Below, piece by piece: positions 23,409-36,000 of a stretch of 64,000 bases of DNA; position 1 is the first letter of the stretch, and every line of letters begins with the position of its first letter. This DNA comes from Tetmemena sp. SeJ-2015. Taxonomy: Eukaryota; Ciliophora; Spirotrichea; Sporadotrichida; Oxytrichidae. Under the pieces are notes generated by a model. It saw nothing but the letters and a program-made list of their open reading frames with translations, did no database searches and was not told where the DNA came from. The stretch spans positions 1 through 64,000 of the forward strand of contig JAJKFJ010023691.1 of assembly GCA_027382625.1 (NCBI GenBank), in the 5' to 3' direction. The translations under genes and the position numbers were made by a program.

Positions 23409-26400
23409 ATGTCGTCACGTTAACCATCAGAGATTCTCAGATCCACTCTCATTCTCGACCAGATCTCTTTCAACCTCAGCAAAGCTGACTCACAACAGCT
23501 GCCATTATAATTATTCTTATAATAGTTGTAGTATTTTATAAATGCCATCATTCAATACTAAGCTTAATGTAAGTGCCGACACTATAATTTAAAAGTTTGG
23601 AGTTGCTAATGGCTTTATAGAAAGTGGAGCAAGATGGATTACGAAGGAAGGGCAGTCAGCCTCAACTCCACACCTACCAGAATCATAATCCTAAACTGAA
23701 GTCAAGCGGCAGCAAGTCGAGCACTGCTCTCAACAGTAAGCGCAATTCACGCCAGCCCTCCCCCACTCAACCCATCAAAAGCCAGAAGTCTTCTCAAATT
23801 TTAAATGCCATATTTACCTCTGTCATCATAAATTATAGCTCAAGGAATTTCAAATGCTTAATCTACTAAACCTGGATAGAATAACTTTAAGAACACAGTC
23901 ACTACCACTACTACTGCTGTCTCAAACCTAGGCCAAACTAAAATGGTGGGTGAGTTGCCTTCCCAAAACATCCAAAAATCAGTTCCATTAAAGTCAATAT
24001 AGAATTGATATAGTGGTGGTATGAAATCGCTTAAGACAGAGCGATAGAGGGGTAAGAGTTTAAAAGATTAGGAGCTGAAGAACTCTCAGTTAGCTTCTCA
24101 ACTGGAGAGAACTAACTTGCGCACCTCTCGTCAGTTAGAGAGGACTAACAAGCACCTAGCATAATACACGCATCAGTATCAGCAAAAGCAAAAGTATGCA
24201 GCTCTATATTCCAATCCAATCAATCTCATTCTATATTTTGTAAGCTCAGGCAGTAGCTAAAAGAAGGTCTGGCTAGGGAATAATTGGAATGGGAACTTCA
24301 AGCACTACCTCCAACTCTCCAAGTTCTTTCTCCTCCACGGGTGACCTCACTCTTAATAAGCTAGACTTGTTGCAGAAGCTAAATGAGATGAAGAGCTGCA
24401 TAGAGGGCTACAAATGCGCAAAGCTTCAGGTCAATCCTGCTGTCAATAAATAAAAACCATAGAAAAACTCTAATTAGGGAGGCGAAGAAAGCCGCTAGTC
24501 ATAGTCTAGAAATTCTTTAGATAGTTAAGTCCAGAAGAGAGATGACTCTAATCAAAGGCAAATTGAAAAGCCTGTGGAACCTAAGCCAAATAGGAAGTTT
24601 ATAAATATCCTACCTTAATATACTTCATAAACTATTATAGGAAAACAGAGGCCCAGAAGTTAAATAACGAAGAAGCGAAAGAGGTAGAGAGAAAGCAATA
24701 GAGTAAGAGTTGTTTCAGAGAGCCTAAAACTTAAAATGGCTCAGCTGGTCTTGAAGACTCTTAGAAGAAGCAAAGGAAAGTTAGTATTCATCTGTAACTC
24801 GATCAAGTACATCAACCCCAGCATCTATAGCAAAGCTGCACTAAGTACAGTAAATATTCTTCTATTGATTTTAAGTCAAAGACAAGTGAATATTTAGACA
24901 TAGAGTTAGACAGGAGATATCTCTTGCAAGATTAGGACTCCACACAAGCTCAGGAATTTTATGGTGCCCAGTTCTCAAATCAGAAATTGTCTCAATCAAA
25001 GCCCACTCTTTAAATTAGCACTGTACAAGAAGACTCACAAGAGTAGAGCCAAATGTTCAAGAACTTGAAAGGTTGCTTCTCCAATCAAGATCTGTTACCA
25101 CAGCAGATTATGGACTAGATTCATCTCGTCAATCACTAAATCAGCCAAACTCTCAACTCACACAGAAGTAACCAGGCTAATGATTTTCTAATATAATGAT
25201 AGATCAGTAAGTATTCTTCTTTTATGATTCACCTGTGAAGGGCTAGTAGAGTTACTTAGTTTAGCAGTAGCAACTACAACAACCAACTCAAGACAGCTTT
25301 GTGGAGTTTAACTACAGCTCAGTGCCTTTACCTGCCAGTCAGCCAATTTATCCACTCGTTACTTTAATAATTCTAGTAAAATCCTTTTTATAATCTTAAA
25401 TTAACTTAGTCTGCTACCAATACTTTACCATATGTGCAATCTATATTCTATTCATTTAAATACATCAAAGCTGACCGAGTAGGAAAAATATTTTATCGTT
25501 ATTATTAAAGAGCAGTTTGAGAATGCAGCCAACCCTCATTCACAAAGTTAAGGCACATTCCACAATAACTAGGCTTCCCCCACCTATCAGCTAAATTTTT
25601 AGGAACTCAACCCCTAGAGTTCTATGTTCAGCTTCATGAGGCATTCAACTCACCAGAATCTTAAATAGCCACCTAATCAATAGACTTATCAACTTCATCA
25701 AATGCAAAATATGCCTACTCAAAATGCCACCCTGTCATCCATGTTATTAAAAGATAGTCTAAAATACATAGCTTGTATATGTATGATAGCTACTCTCATT
25801 CATAGCAGAATCCTGCTCTGAATTAGGGTTATTCATCTCTCAATTACTCAAATCACTATCATCTATATCATAACTTATATAAAATAAATTAAATGCCATT
25901 CCCTCGGCCTTCACTTACAATAATAATCACTAGTAATAGTAGCAGCAATTACCTAGTCCTAGAGTAAGTCTGCCATTCCAATAGTCCCATAATATGAACA
26001 TCCTCCTGACTGATGGAACTCAAAGTCCCGCAGATGCTTCCTTCTAGAACATCAATAAGCTCTAGCTCTCTCCAGTTAGATACGGTGCCTAGATGAATTT
26101 TGCAAATCTCACTCCCAGGGGAGGAGCAAGCCACATCAATCTCATATCTTTAATAGTCTTAGCATTTATATCAACTTGACTAATCAAAGCTTGTCGTTCA
26201 TGAATCAGCATTAGCCATAACCACAACAGAGTGAGCTCATCTAAGAGTATCAGTTTATGGTAGAGCGACTGCAAAGGGAAAATGCTATCCAGAGGGAGAA
26301 TAAATTTCTGAATTATTATTATTTTCACAGAGAAGATAGAGGCACAAGAGGAGGATATTAAAAAGTTTAAGGATCAAGTTAAAGATAAAGCAATCAAGCA

Positions 26401-28535
26401 TTTAAATCGCATCTGTATTAGATTTAGAGGGGAAGCAAAGCATACACGACCGCATCGAATAATCCTTAAAGGATAAGATTTATCAGCTGTAGCAAGAGTA
26501 CTACCAAGGTCAATCTAGATCCAAGTCAGTTAATACTATCGAAGATGAAAATTAAATTAATTTATGATAATTCTTCGTTATCTTAAATTAGCAAGAATGC
26601 TATATTGAGAATCTGATAGAGCTGTAGAATGCTTTGAGAGATTTAGAACACAGATTTGATATCAAAGATAGAGAGCTAGAGAATATTCATTTAGAAAACA
26701 GGACTCTGCACGAAGAGCTTCAAAAGACAGAGCAAAAGAGATTGCCATAATATCTTTCTATTAATAGAGTACATTTTAATTCAAGAGATAAGAAGACATA
26801 AGGAAGGAGCAAGAGTTAAACTACTTGGTAGAAAGTTTACAATCAGACTTATAGGCGATGCACTCTGAGCTAGAAGAAAGCTTCTTAGAGAGAAACTCTC
26901 TTAAGGAAAAGAACGAAGCAATGTAAGCAGTGATAGACGGCTGCAGCCAATAGATGAAGGACTTTGACTCTGTTAATCAGATGTCGTGCGAATTAATTGA
27001 GAAACTACAGATCGAGCTAGACTTCTTCAAGAATGAGTATGAGAGATATAGAGGCGAGGCATTCACAGAGGGTGAGTTCAAAACTCTCTCTGGAGATGAA
27101 GAGAGGAGAAGAGGGGATTTCAAGTTACCCCATAATTTCATGTTGAACTCTCCCTCAGGCTCAGTCTTCTCAGACACTTAAACTGTGGGCCCTTGCTAAT
27201 TCTAAGAAACCGTGGTCAGCTAGGGAGCTGCAAGCCATAAACTAAGACTCCCAGTAATTGATGAATACTCTTCAAAGATGGAAACAGATGGCGGCTTCAA
27301 TCCATATCTGAATCCCCATGTCACCACTGAGAACATGGACACCTTCTTTATTTATCTTTGATAATCTAACCAGTAATTTAAATTCTACTATGAGAGGATT
27401 CAAAACTAAGACAGAGTCAATTTCTACTAGAAAATGCAGGAAGAGGAAGAAGATTTTAATTTAGCTGCAAAGGAGGAAGAGATGCACTTTAAACAATTTG
27501 GAGGAGCCAATAAGACAAGTCTACAGCAACATAAGTAAAACTCCAATCAGTTGAGCAAAGCAGAATCTACCATGTACTCTCTTAATTCCTTGTCTGTTTC
27601 GCGTCACCACATGGCTAGTCCTTCTTTCAATAAATTCGAGTAAATTCAGCCAGATAAGTCCTATCTGAATAAAAACAAAGACATATAGTAGGTCTAGTAA
27701 GAATAGGATTCTATGATGCTTCTTATTAACAGTCACAATAATAACAATAACAACCAAAATCTACAGCAGCTTTCTTAATACCAAACTCAAGACTTTAAAG
27801 GTAATTTGCAATAGGAGATGGATCTAGTGGATGATTACTATGACTATGAGAGATTGGGAGGGTGTAGAAGCTAGCTTGAAGATCAGGAGGCAGAGAGGTA
27901 TTTCTAAAGTGACTAGGCTGCTCATTACAAATCCCAATCGACAGCCAATCTGGGAGGGAGCTGCCATTACTAGTCTCAGAATCATAATGCTTAGAGTATG
28001 GAAAAGCCCTTGCCCTTCTAGGAGAGAACTAATAACATGCAAAATTAACGAGAGAATGAAGAAAGACAAAGTAGTCAGACTCAAAAACCGCTCTTCTACT
28101 CTTATCAAAGCCAAGTTTCTCAAAAAATTAAATAAATGAGTTTATTTATCATCATATTTTAGGGAGGGGGAAGTATTTCAATATATCTTAGTTTCTCAAT
28201 AGAATAATGGAATATAGCAGCCTCTTTTCGAGACCATGAATAATCAGAGAAATAAATAAAGCGCTGTTAATGAAGTGAATAATAGAGGTTAAAATCAGTC
28301 TAGCAGAATAATGGAGGCAGATCTAGCTCGTCTTGAGAATGAGCATTAGAAGAAAATGGAGAGATTAAGGAAGATGGCCCATTGAAGGAAATATAAGTTG
28401 CAATTTTTATCTATGAATTAGTTTTAATTTTTAAATGAAGAAGGATTTATAAAAAGAGTGCAATTAATCAAGACTGCTTATTTTGGGGAGGTAGATGAGT
28501 AGGAGTTGAAAGACGCTTCAAATGTGGGAAGATGA
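23409..28535 (+). CDS. Q-rich coiled-coil protein, function unknown
   Basis: It starts MSSRQPSEILRSTLILDQIS and continues as a Gln/Ser/Asn-rich protein whose many TAA/TAG codons hide it from standard translation. The 5' third is low-complexity and basic (SSGSKSSTALNSKRNSRQPS). The middle (about 26.2-27.1 kb) is coiled-coil (FMVERLQRENAIQRENKF; KNSLKEKNEA-like heptads). The 3' part is again Q/N-rich, with a final helix (EADLARLENEHQKKMERLRKMAH). A TGA at 28384 is followed in the same frame by VQLIKTAYFGEVDEQELKDA and TGA 28533-28535, so a last IES of 3n length probably removes the first stop. IESs were delimited at 23516 and 28114. I recognise no family; a cytoskeletal or scaffold role would be a guess from composition. 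Confidence 0.6.
23516..23562. other. IES, 47 bp, pointer CTTA
   Basis: CTTA occurs at 23516-23519 and 23563-23566. Excision gives LPLQLFLMQVPTLQFKSLEL and opens the long Q-rich frame. Confidence 0.65.
28114..28189. other. IES, 76 bp, pointer AGTTTCTCAA (10 bp)
   Basis: AGTTTCTCAA occurs at 28114-28123 and 28190-28199. Excision gives YSYQSQVSQQNNGIQQPLFE in frame. It is the longest pointer I found in the window. Confidence 0.92.
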
Positions 28536-28738
28536 AAAGTTGTCTGTATTTCGTGAACATTTCTCTATTAAGAATTAAATACTCCAATCGGAGCGTTTCC
28601 TAGCTCTTGAACAAGCATAGATATTGGATCCTCCTTATTAAGAATCAAGTTAAATGTAAAGCATTTCTAAGCATATATTGCTGTTTCTTATAGCCAGTAA
28701 ATGTCCCTTACCTTGTCAAAGATTTTACAATTTTTTGC

Positions 28739-29220
28739 TTATTCAAAAACTAGGTTGAGCACATAGGAATCAACTTCTTCTTGAGAGACGTCCCCACCTC
28801 GCTTACGACCAATCTCCTCCTTTATTGCATAGACTAGACTGACTACCTCACTAGACAAACTACCCCCACTTTTCTGCTTGAACTGAGGATCAAGGGCCTT
28901 TTGCATCTTAGAGAGACAAATTTTCATGAACTCAATCAGAAACCTGATCCTCTGCTGTGCTCTAGTCCCATCCTGGATTACTGACTCGTAATCAAACTGA
29001 TAGTGGAGATGCGCCTTGTTCTTTATTTGAATGTTAAACTGATTGTTGCTGTCGTTCGTCATGGATAAGAAGAATTTCTGAAGCTTGTGCAGAATTGAAG
29101 ACACATCACGAATATGCATATCATGGGATGTTATGGATTCTCAAAGATCAGATTGAACAGCTGAGAGAATGTAGAGTCTGTTCTTCCCCAGAGGATCTCC
29201 TTCAGGTCGTAAGTCTCCAT
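28739..29220 (-). CDS. Small helical protein, function unknown
   Basis: It starts METYDLKEILWGRTDSTFSQ and continues to LFNLIFENP. After an unresolved short frame break near 29.12 kb it reads HIRDVSSILHKLQKFFLSMTN, QRIRFLIEFMKICLSKMQKA and SSEVVSLVYAIKEEIGRKRG, ending YVLNLVFE at TGA 28739. The ~155-residue protein is predicted mostly helical, with no signal peptide or membrane span. The frame break is probably an IES, because no GT-AG intron fits. It is convergent with the Q-rich coiled-coil gene and divergent from the small gene at 29.4 kb. No family recognised. Confidence 0.6.
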
Positions 29221-29375
29221 CTCAAACTAGATATATCTCTGTTGTATATTGAGTGAGTTGATTAAGCAGTGATCTTGAGAATGACGATTACTTCTTTAGG
29301 TTGCCTGTTGACTGTCGTTATTTCAATAAAGTAGGTTATTTCTTAAATGTATAACTCATAAGATGATTCTATTTA

Positions 29376-29761
29376 ATGAGATGCAAGAAATCCGAGAACG
29401 CTCCTGTTCATAAAGTGAAGTTTTCAGGAGAGGACATGTATGATGACTCACTTCACTTCTTTATCTACTTCTCAACTCAGAACACAAGAGTGAAGGGAGA
29501 GATCCCAAAACAAAAGTTAGAAGTGCCTCCAATGTTTGCCAAACACATTGAGAAGATATAATACACATACTTCAATATACTAAGAATTATTATTTTGATA
29601 TTCGCTGCCTATCCCAAGTATGTGGCAATCAAGGACTTAAAAGAGACTGAGGACCCCGAAGGACTCAAGGCCTTCTTAAGTTAAAATATTATATTTTTCC
29701 TTCTACTTTAAATATATTTGAAAGTGAGTTAGCTTACTTACAAATCTTAGTAGTGAATTGA
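29376..29761 (+). CDS. Small basic protein (~100 aa), function unknown
   Basis: After removing two IESs (29555-29596 and 29678-29721) the frame is continuous. It begins MRCKKSENAPVHKVKFSGED, contains DSLHFFIYFSTQNTRVKGEI and HIEKIFAAYPKYVAIKDLKE, and ends KAFLSELAYLQILVVN with TGA 29759-29761. Both excisions are exact, supporting a real gene. No motif, signal peptide or membrane segment is evident, and I do not recognise the family. It is divergent from the 28.7-29.2 kb gene, sharing a ~150 bp upstream region. Confidence 0.65.
29555..29596. other. IES, 42 bp, pointer GATAT
   Basis: GATAT occurs at 29555-29559 and 29597-29601. Excision gives AKHIEKIFAAYPKYVAIKD. The insert is 3n long and TGA-free in this frame, so it is frame-silent. 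Confidence 0.78.
29678..29721. other. IES, 44 bp, pointer AAGT
   Basis: AAGT occurs at 29678-29681 and 29722-29725. Excision gives GLKAFLSELAYLQILVVN followed by TGA. Confidence 0.75.
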
Positions 29762-29930
29762 AATTAAGCTTCTTGTCGAATGCCTTCACAAGTTAGCAAA
29801 TTAGCTCACTTCTTAATTAACATTTAGTTTGTCTGATAATCTTATCAATCATAAATTAAAAAAGATGAATGATTGGTCTAAAATTATTCATTCTAAGAAA
29901 ATTTGTTTGTTTTATAAAATTTGATTTGAA

Positions 29931-30588
29931 ATGTCTGAAGAAAAGATACAAGAGGTGTTGGAGATTTTGGGAGAGCAATTCTCAAAACTGCAAATAAAAG
30001 AAGCTCTGAGCTAAAACAGCCAAGATGTGGATCAAGCAGTGGAGTATTTACTCAGTAATGAAGGTAAGTTAAGATATTAGAATAATGACTAGACACTTTC
30101 ATTTCATTTGAAGTGTACATTTGAAATTAATCAATCATGAATATAGCTGAGCTGAGAAATCAGGAACTATTCCCTGAGTAGATCCTCGCGAAGAGTCAGT
30201 CTTCTAAAGATGCATAGTCCAAAGGAGCAGAAATATAACTCAAAATAAATCAAGGAAGCCATTAAAACTCAAGCTAGATTTAATAAAACAGGCACCTAAA
30301 GTATAAAATGATTCTTTTACCTTTGTAATCGTCTTTTTTTGAAAGTCATATGAACTATACTAGCCAGTCATGCAACAATAGTATCATGAAAACCATAAAA
30401 CTTAGAATATCATAAGCCATCAAGATGTATTTCAGATGCTTCAAAGCGTAGCTAAATACACAGAAGAGGAATAAAGATATCTACAAAAGGAAATGAAAAG
30501 GGCTTTTGAGATTTTCAATTACTCAGACTCCATCAGCTATGAGGCTAACTTAAGAATGCTAAGGATGACTAAAGAGAAGAGCAAATGA
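29931..30588 (+). CDS. UBA-domain protein
   Basis: Residues 1-45 (MSEEKIQEVLEILGEQFSKL ... ALSQNSQDVDQAVEYLLSN) form a typical ubiquitin-associated fold: three short helices with an acidic N-terminus and the DVDQAVEYLL third helix. An intron (GTAAGT ... AATATAG, about 30064-30146) separates it from AELRNQELFPEQILAKSQSS. A frame break around 30.3 kb (unresolved IES or intron) precedes the C-terminal helical part, HQDVFQMLQSVAKYTEEEQR and MKRAFEIFNYSDSISYEANL, ending TKEKSK at TGA 30586-30588. It probably binds ubiquitin or a ubiquitin-like modifier. The partner and pathway are not evident. Confidence 0.68.
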
Positions 30589-30739
30589 AGGAAGTCATAA
30601 AAGAAAATTAAATTAAATTGTCAACCCATCTATAGTAGAAGAGTGTAAATATAATCTAGTTAATTATTTAAGAAATTAAAGCCCTAAGAATATAAAGTTT
30701 ACTTATCATTCATATTATTTACAAATAATTGTCTAACAC

Positions 30740-32094
30740 TCAATAAAAGTCTCTTCCTTTGCATAGAAGAGGTGCTACTAAGGACCAGAGATAGAGTAGA
30801 ATACAGGCCCATTGAGATACCAACTTCACCCAAAAACTTATCCAATTCGCTTAGTAGAAATCTGATCTGTTGTTGTTGATCTAAGGGTCACCCCAGTTTG
30901 TGATTAGCATTGGGAAATATAGGCACGCGATTATCAAGATGACTTAGAAAACGATTGTGGCTCTAGTAACCGGCCAAAGAGCAAGCTCCTCTGCTGATTT
31001 ACTTTCTCCCTTGATCTCGATTCGATCAAGGTTACTCTGATTAATCTCCTCTTCATCTTCTGCGACTATATACTTTGCTCTTTTGCCTAAGTCTGCTTAG
31101 TTTTCCTCAGAAGCCGCTCGGTTCTAAGCAGAAGGAGATTCATTGGTCAGGCTTGAGATTCCAAAGAGGCTGAAAAAGGTAAAGAAGCCACCTATCAAAA
31201 TCTGAGCAGCCAAATTGCCTTGATCAGTATAGAACGGATTGCACTCTGAATCTGGCTCAGAGGCCATTGCAGACCAACTCAGATATATAATGTAGGCACA
31301 AACCATGCTTGAAGTAAGCACAGATGCGTCTTGCCTAGTTCTAAAGATAGGAAGGATCATGAAGACCAGGCAAAACACGAGCGTATAAGTTGTAATACCG
31401 ATATTGTAACCACACCCCGAAAACCAGATGTACTCCATAATTGTAAAAGCTAATGATCCTGATGTAATCATTCTTTAAATATCTTGCTTTGATAAAAAAT
31501 TAATATCACAACTGTTATCAACACTGCAAGTATTCCATAGCAGGTATTGCCTTTCTCATAGCCTCTTATTAGGACATCGTTAATAGTATAAGTCACAGCG
31601 ATCAAAAGCACCACTTGGATTATTAGATAGATGCCCGATACTATCCTAGCAAGGTGGGCCCATCCAAAGTAAAAATCGTCGGGAATCCAGAACACTCCTA
31701 TATATAGCCCAATCACAAATAGGAACTTGAAAAACCACCATCCATCATGAAACACTGAGGAGCACTGTGCTCTGGGTGAAATTATTATGAGCACCATCAG
31801 GTGAAAGACAAAGAGGGTGAAACTCATTCTCATAACTGCTCCCACTCCAAAGCATGCAGAGCCGCCCCCTGATTCATCGTTGCAGTGCAGAAAGTAATCA
31901 AATCTTTCAAACAATGGCTGCAGAGAGAACATCAGCAGGATTGAAATGCCCAGCCAAAAGGTGTCAAAGAGAACATAGCTGACCTTAGGGAAATTCTTAG
32001 GGTTGATTCCACAGCAACTGCAAAGGCAGCAAAGAGAGCGGCAGCAGGCTTATCCTGCGCAACATGCGGCCGAGCCAGCACAACAAAGTACCAT
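30740..32094 (-). CDS. Serine incorporator (SERINC/TDE1 family) membrane protein
   Basis: A multipass lipid-associated membrane protein family. The start at 32094 gives the family's hallmark Cys-rich N-terminus (MVLCCAGSAACCAGQACCRS ... CCLCSCCGI). Family blocks follow: VGAVMRMSFTLFVFHLMVLI, FHDGWWFFKFLFVIGLYIGV, IVSGIYLIIQVVLLIAVTYT, FSGCGYNIGITTYTLVFCLV and SSMVCAYIIYLSWSAM. After an acidic cytoplasmic loop (VAEDEEEINQSNL) come the last two spans and TGA at 30740-30742. Length (~440 aa) and order are normal. A 20-bp IES (31477-31496) interrupts the gene between transmembrane segments. Serine-lipid incorporation is the historical family role; scramblase activity is reported for animal members. 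Confidence 0.92.
31477..31496. other. IES in SERINC, 20 bp, pointer AAAT
   Basis: AAAT (ATTT on the coding strand) occurs at 31477-31480 and 31497-31500. Excision gives VVILIQRMITSGSLAFTIME; unexcised, the frame stops after IFKE. Confidence 0.78.
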
Positions 32095-32291
32095 CTTGTA
32101 TATGTTTAATTGACTTTTGAGGTGTCTCCTTTTTCAAAATTAGTTTTAATAACTATTCAGATATACTTAAAATGTCCTCTATCTCCTGTTTAAATCGATG
32201 CGAGAGATAGATGAGAGACAAATATGAATTGAAACCGCTTTTATTGCTGATGAATTTACTATAGGTCTTTATAAACTTTAACTCTCTTAGT

Positions 32292-32806
32292 TCATCCGTG
32301 TTTCCATAGGAGGAAGCCAATATGCTCCAAAAAGAACAAGATAATCGACTTGTGCTCATAAGTTACAAATGAACCAAAGTTAGTTCCTAGAATTAACAAT
32401 CAGAATGGAAATAAGGAAAACGCAAACAATATCTATTTTTGTATAGGACCAATTGTTCTTACCAACAATTATATGCCAGCTGCCTTGTTATTTCTTTTCT
32501 AGCTCGTGTTTTATATGCAAGGCCATGTCTTTGTAGTATTTCAGCTCTCCGTCATGCTGCATCTCTAAAAATCAAAGTTATAAAGCGCTATTTTGGGGGA
32601 ATAAAATGTCTCAATATCGCAACTTTATCTTTGTAATTTGTTAATCTTTCGGCTCCGTTCATCTTAACCGACATAGTTGACTTACTGTATGCCTCCTTGC
32701 ATATTTCGATGCACATGAGTCTGCGTTCCTCGGACATATCAGTGAAGTTAACACGAGAATCGATGGCATCGAAATCCTTGTCCTTGTTTTGAGCAACTCT
32801 TGCCAT
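32292..32806 (-). CDS. Dynein light chain LC8-type (DYNLL)
   Basis: LC8 is the dimeric hub light chain of cytoplasmic and axonemal dyneins. After removal of two IESs the ~112-aa protein reads: N-terminal extension MARVAQNKDKDFDAIDSRV, then NFTDMSEERRLMCIEICKEA (matching the DMSEEMQQDSVECATQAL helix), DMALHIKHELEKKYQGSWHI, and IVGKNFGSFVTYEHKSIILF (matching IVGRNFGSYVTHE). It ends FFLEHIGFLLWKHG at TGA 32292-32294. The N-terminal extension of ~20 residues and a short insertion after the first helix are longer than in animal LC8 (89 aa). The distance to the upstream SERINC start is ~200 bp, same strand. Confidence 0.92.
32379..32454. other. IES in LC8 gene, 76 bp, pointer GTT
   Basis: GTT (AAC on the coding strand) occurs at 32379-32381 and 32455-32457. 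Excision rebuilds IIVGKNFGSFVTYEH, the most conserved LC8 block. A GT-AG intron would give the wrong frame. Confidence 0.82.
32560..32659. other. IES in LC8 gene, 100 bp, pointer CATCT
   Basis: CATCT (AGATG on the coding strand) occurs at 32560-32564 and 32660-32664. Excision joins STMSVKM to QHDGELKYYKDMALHIKHE, restoring LC8 collinearity. It is the longest IES I delimited here. Confidence 0.85.
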
Positions 32807-33049
32807 TTTATTTAATTTAAATTATTGATAGAGTTTAATTTGAACTATTACAAACTCAAATTATTAATTATTTATCTACAACTTAAACACTTATAAACTG
32901 GCTTATTAAATTAAGTAGAATTCATCTTTCATTTTGAACTTTCCTATACTTGAGAAATAAAAAATGATAGATTGATTATATTGTTTTTGAGTCATAAGTT
33001 TTGATATATTGCTAAATAGAGCCATCTTTTCTTTATTAATGTTTGTTCT

Positions 33050-36000
33050 TGAGGTGCCTTGTTTGTCGCTATCAGTGGCATCTCTAATTAAAAACTTTAT
33101 TTAAATGTCTAAGATATCCATTTATTGTTAATCTCTTTTCCTATCCAGAAATTCAACTTCTCTCATGAGAAGTTGCGCAAGCTTGAGTGCCTGACTGAGT
33201 GCATCCTTAGTCAGCTCGTGAGTTTTAGATTCCTCTTCCAGTCTGTGACAGCAATCGCATTTATCAGTCTACCTCTTCTTGCACTTATATTCTTCTTATT
33301 CATCGAGATTGGTGTCATCAAATATTTGAATTGGCCTCGCAATCGATGAAACTTATTAGGCACTTTCTTAAATAATTTGCAAGGGTAACCTTTCTTGCTC
33401 GGGATCTGGTTTGAGAATAGGAGAAGATATCGAGAAAGAAAAAAATAATTTATTTCAACTCTTACTTAAATAAAAGATGCATTCCGAATAGTAGTGGACA
33501 TATCCTTATCAAGGCTATCTTTGCGTTAGTTATCTAGAAAGTCTGCAAAGAGAACTTTAGCATCCACAGAGAAAATATTATCTTGGCCCCTCGTGATATC
33601 AAAGCTGAAATTATTAGAATCGTTCTACATTATAACTACCTTGCTACAAAAATGATTATGAAACAAATTAACAACTCGAGCCTCTGCTTTCTCTTCCCTT
33701 GATAGCCATTTGATTTCTCTCCTTTTATTTTCTGTAACTCGTTTGATAAATATCATTACTCTTCCTATTGAGCTAGCTTCCTCTTTCTTGTGAGCTGCTA
33801 TGCGATCTGAAATGCTTTCGCAACTTTTACTGTGTCTAATAGCTCATCTCAGGCCAAACTCCACAGTAGAGATATTCCTTGTCGAAATCTTTATTCTTCA
33901 TTTAAACTTAGTTCCTATAAGCAAAATTATTTCATTTCAGCTGGGTTTGAAGGCCTCTGCACTTTTATTGTTTCATTCTTTCCAGTTTAATTCTACTGCT
34001 GCTGATCCACATCAATGGTAATGTTGAAGGGAGCGGATTAAATGTTAATTGCAGAGCGGGAAGTTTAGAGTATTTTGATGTCTCTCTTTTCGTTCAAGTC
34101 CTCTTCACAATCCGAATAGATTGTCAACTTTGAAAACGGTCTGCTTAAAAAAATTACAGAAATAAAAACCCGCTCTTATCTTCATTAGAGTTATTTGAAA
34201 GTACTCCTGCTTCTCTTAATTCTTTCACCTTTTTCGGCTTTTGGTGTTTGACAGTATTCTCTGCAGTTGGGAAATTTGAGCCGCCTTCAATAAAGCTTGT
34301 TCTCTTAGATTGCATGTAGCTACTATTATTTTTAGATTAAATACTCTCTCTACTCTGCTCAAATTTTTCCTAGCAATGATAAATTACCTTTAGTAGCTAG
34401 TAAAATTAATAAGCACCTGCTATGTCTGTGTATATTAAGTGGTCCTTCTTTCAAAGCCTCCTCGCCTTAAATATTGGTGGACTCTAATTTGCTGTCATTC
34501 AACTTCAGATTCCTCTTTAGATCAAGGATCCTCTGATTCAGATTTTTACCACCCTCTTATTTTAGTTGCTACTTATTTTGACCTTAAACTTCTTACTGAT
34601 TTTTTTGCAACAAGTTTTAGAAGTTGGTTCTGATGGGAGTAAGATTCTTATAGAATCGAGTTCTAGATTAAGGTGACACTTACTGTGATTATTTTATTGA
34701 AGAATTTAAAGTTGAGTTCAAAGTAGTCTAATGCTAGTTTAGGGACACCTACTTCTTAGAGAAAGCTTTCTTAGAACTTTAAATAAGAGGGGAGTGACTT
34801 GCTTTGGTCTTCATTAGGGTGGAGTCGTTGCAATTGGTGGAGAACAAGGATGATTCACTCGTTAAGTTTTAATTTGAGGTTCTTTCTTTTGGTGCTTTGA
34901 AACTTATGATGCTTTGCACTTTGGGAGTGACACTTTACTTCTGGGTTAAGAACCTTGGAGGTGTTTTATATTCAGTGTGAGTTGTTTTGAAATGCGATAT
35001 CAAGCTTTGATTTGCCTTTGAATCTGTCTTGCTCACTGATAGGAAGTCTATTTTGTTTCTACTATTTGAATTATTTAGGGACAACCTCTACGGGAAATTC
35101 AAAGTCTGATACTAATTCCTGCCTTTAAAGAAAAATTAAAAATCGATATTTGCCTTTAGATGAGCTCCTTAGATCTTTCTTCATCTCTTTCTTCTTTGAT
35201 AGAGGCGCACCCGAGAGTCTTGAATTTTGGCTTTTGTCCTCTGCTCTTTTCATAGCATACTAATACAGCTTTTCAGTGGCATCCACATCTGTTTTATCCT
35301 TTAGTATTTAGAGTTACTTGGAGTTTTATTCTATTATGGATTGCTACTGTGAGGCTAGGTTAGCAAGAGGCGCACTTTGATTTTTCATGTTTACTTAAAT
35401 TATAAGGGACACTATTTCAATTTACTCAAATTATAATAGTGCAGATTTAATAAATCGTAAAGACAGCTCGAGGAGAAGCAAATTTTATTTTTATTAAACT
35501 CCTAAATAGTTATTGTTGAATAACTCAAAATATTCTAGAGAGAGTAAGCAAAAAGATTGTAAGGTTAATTGGAATTAAAATTTATTTCATGAAGTAATTC
35601 ATTTTCAATCTTCTTTAATTTAGTAAGGCAACACAAATCTGAGGAGGGAAATATCTTGTATTCAAATCATTCCTGTATATCAATTCTTAGTAGGTCTTGG
35701 TCTCTGATTACTCTGACTCGTTCTATTTCTTTTTTTTTATTAAAAAAAGTTAAGTATACCTTTTATTTAGAAGAAAAGAAACAAAATTAAATTTAATCTG
35801 AAACATCTTATTTCACAATCTTATATACCTTTTTAGCAATTATTGTTTTTATATTTCTTAGATTTTTAATTTGGCTGTTGCACATATTGAACACTATTCC
35901 AATATAGAAAACTCAATTCATACCTATTATAATTCACTATTTTTTAGTAATATTTCCTGCTTTGACATTTATATCTGCTCTTTGGAGACCTGATGAGATA

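Noticed and set aside
32807..33120. Open TGA-free frame joining the 33-38.9 kb protein to LC8
   Set aside because: With a single stop codon, AT-rich DNA stays open by chance over ~80 codons. LC8 has its own ATG and a normal start, so fusion is not supported.
33125..33349. Plus-strand membrane-like ORF
   Set aside because: It is the complement of a highly charged minus-strand coding block (KCKKRQTDKCDCCHRLEEE); the hydrophobic look is an antisense artefact.
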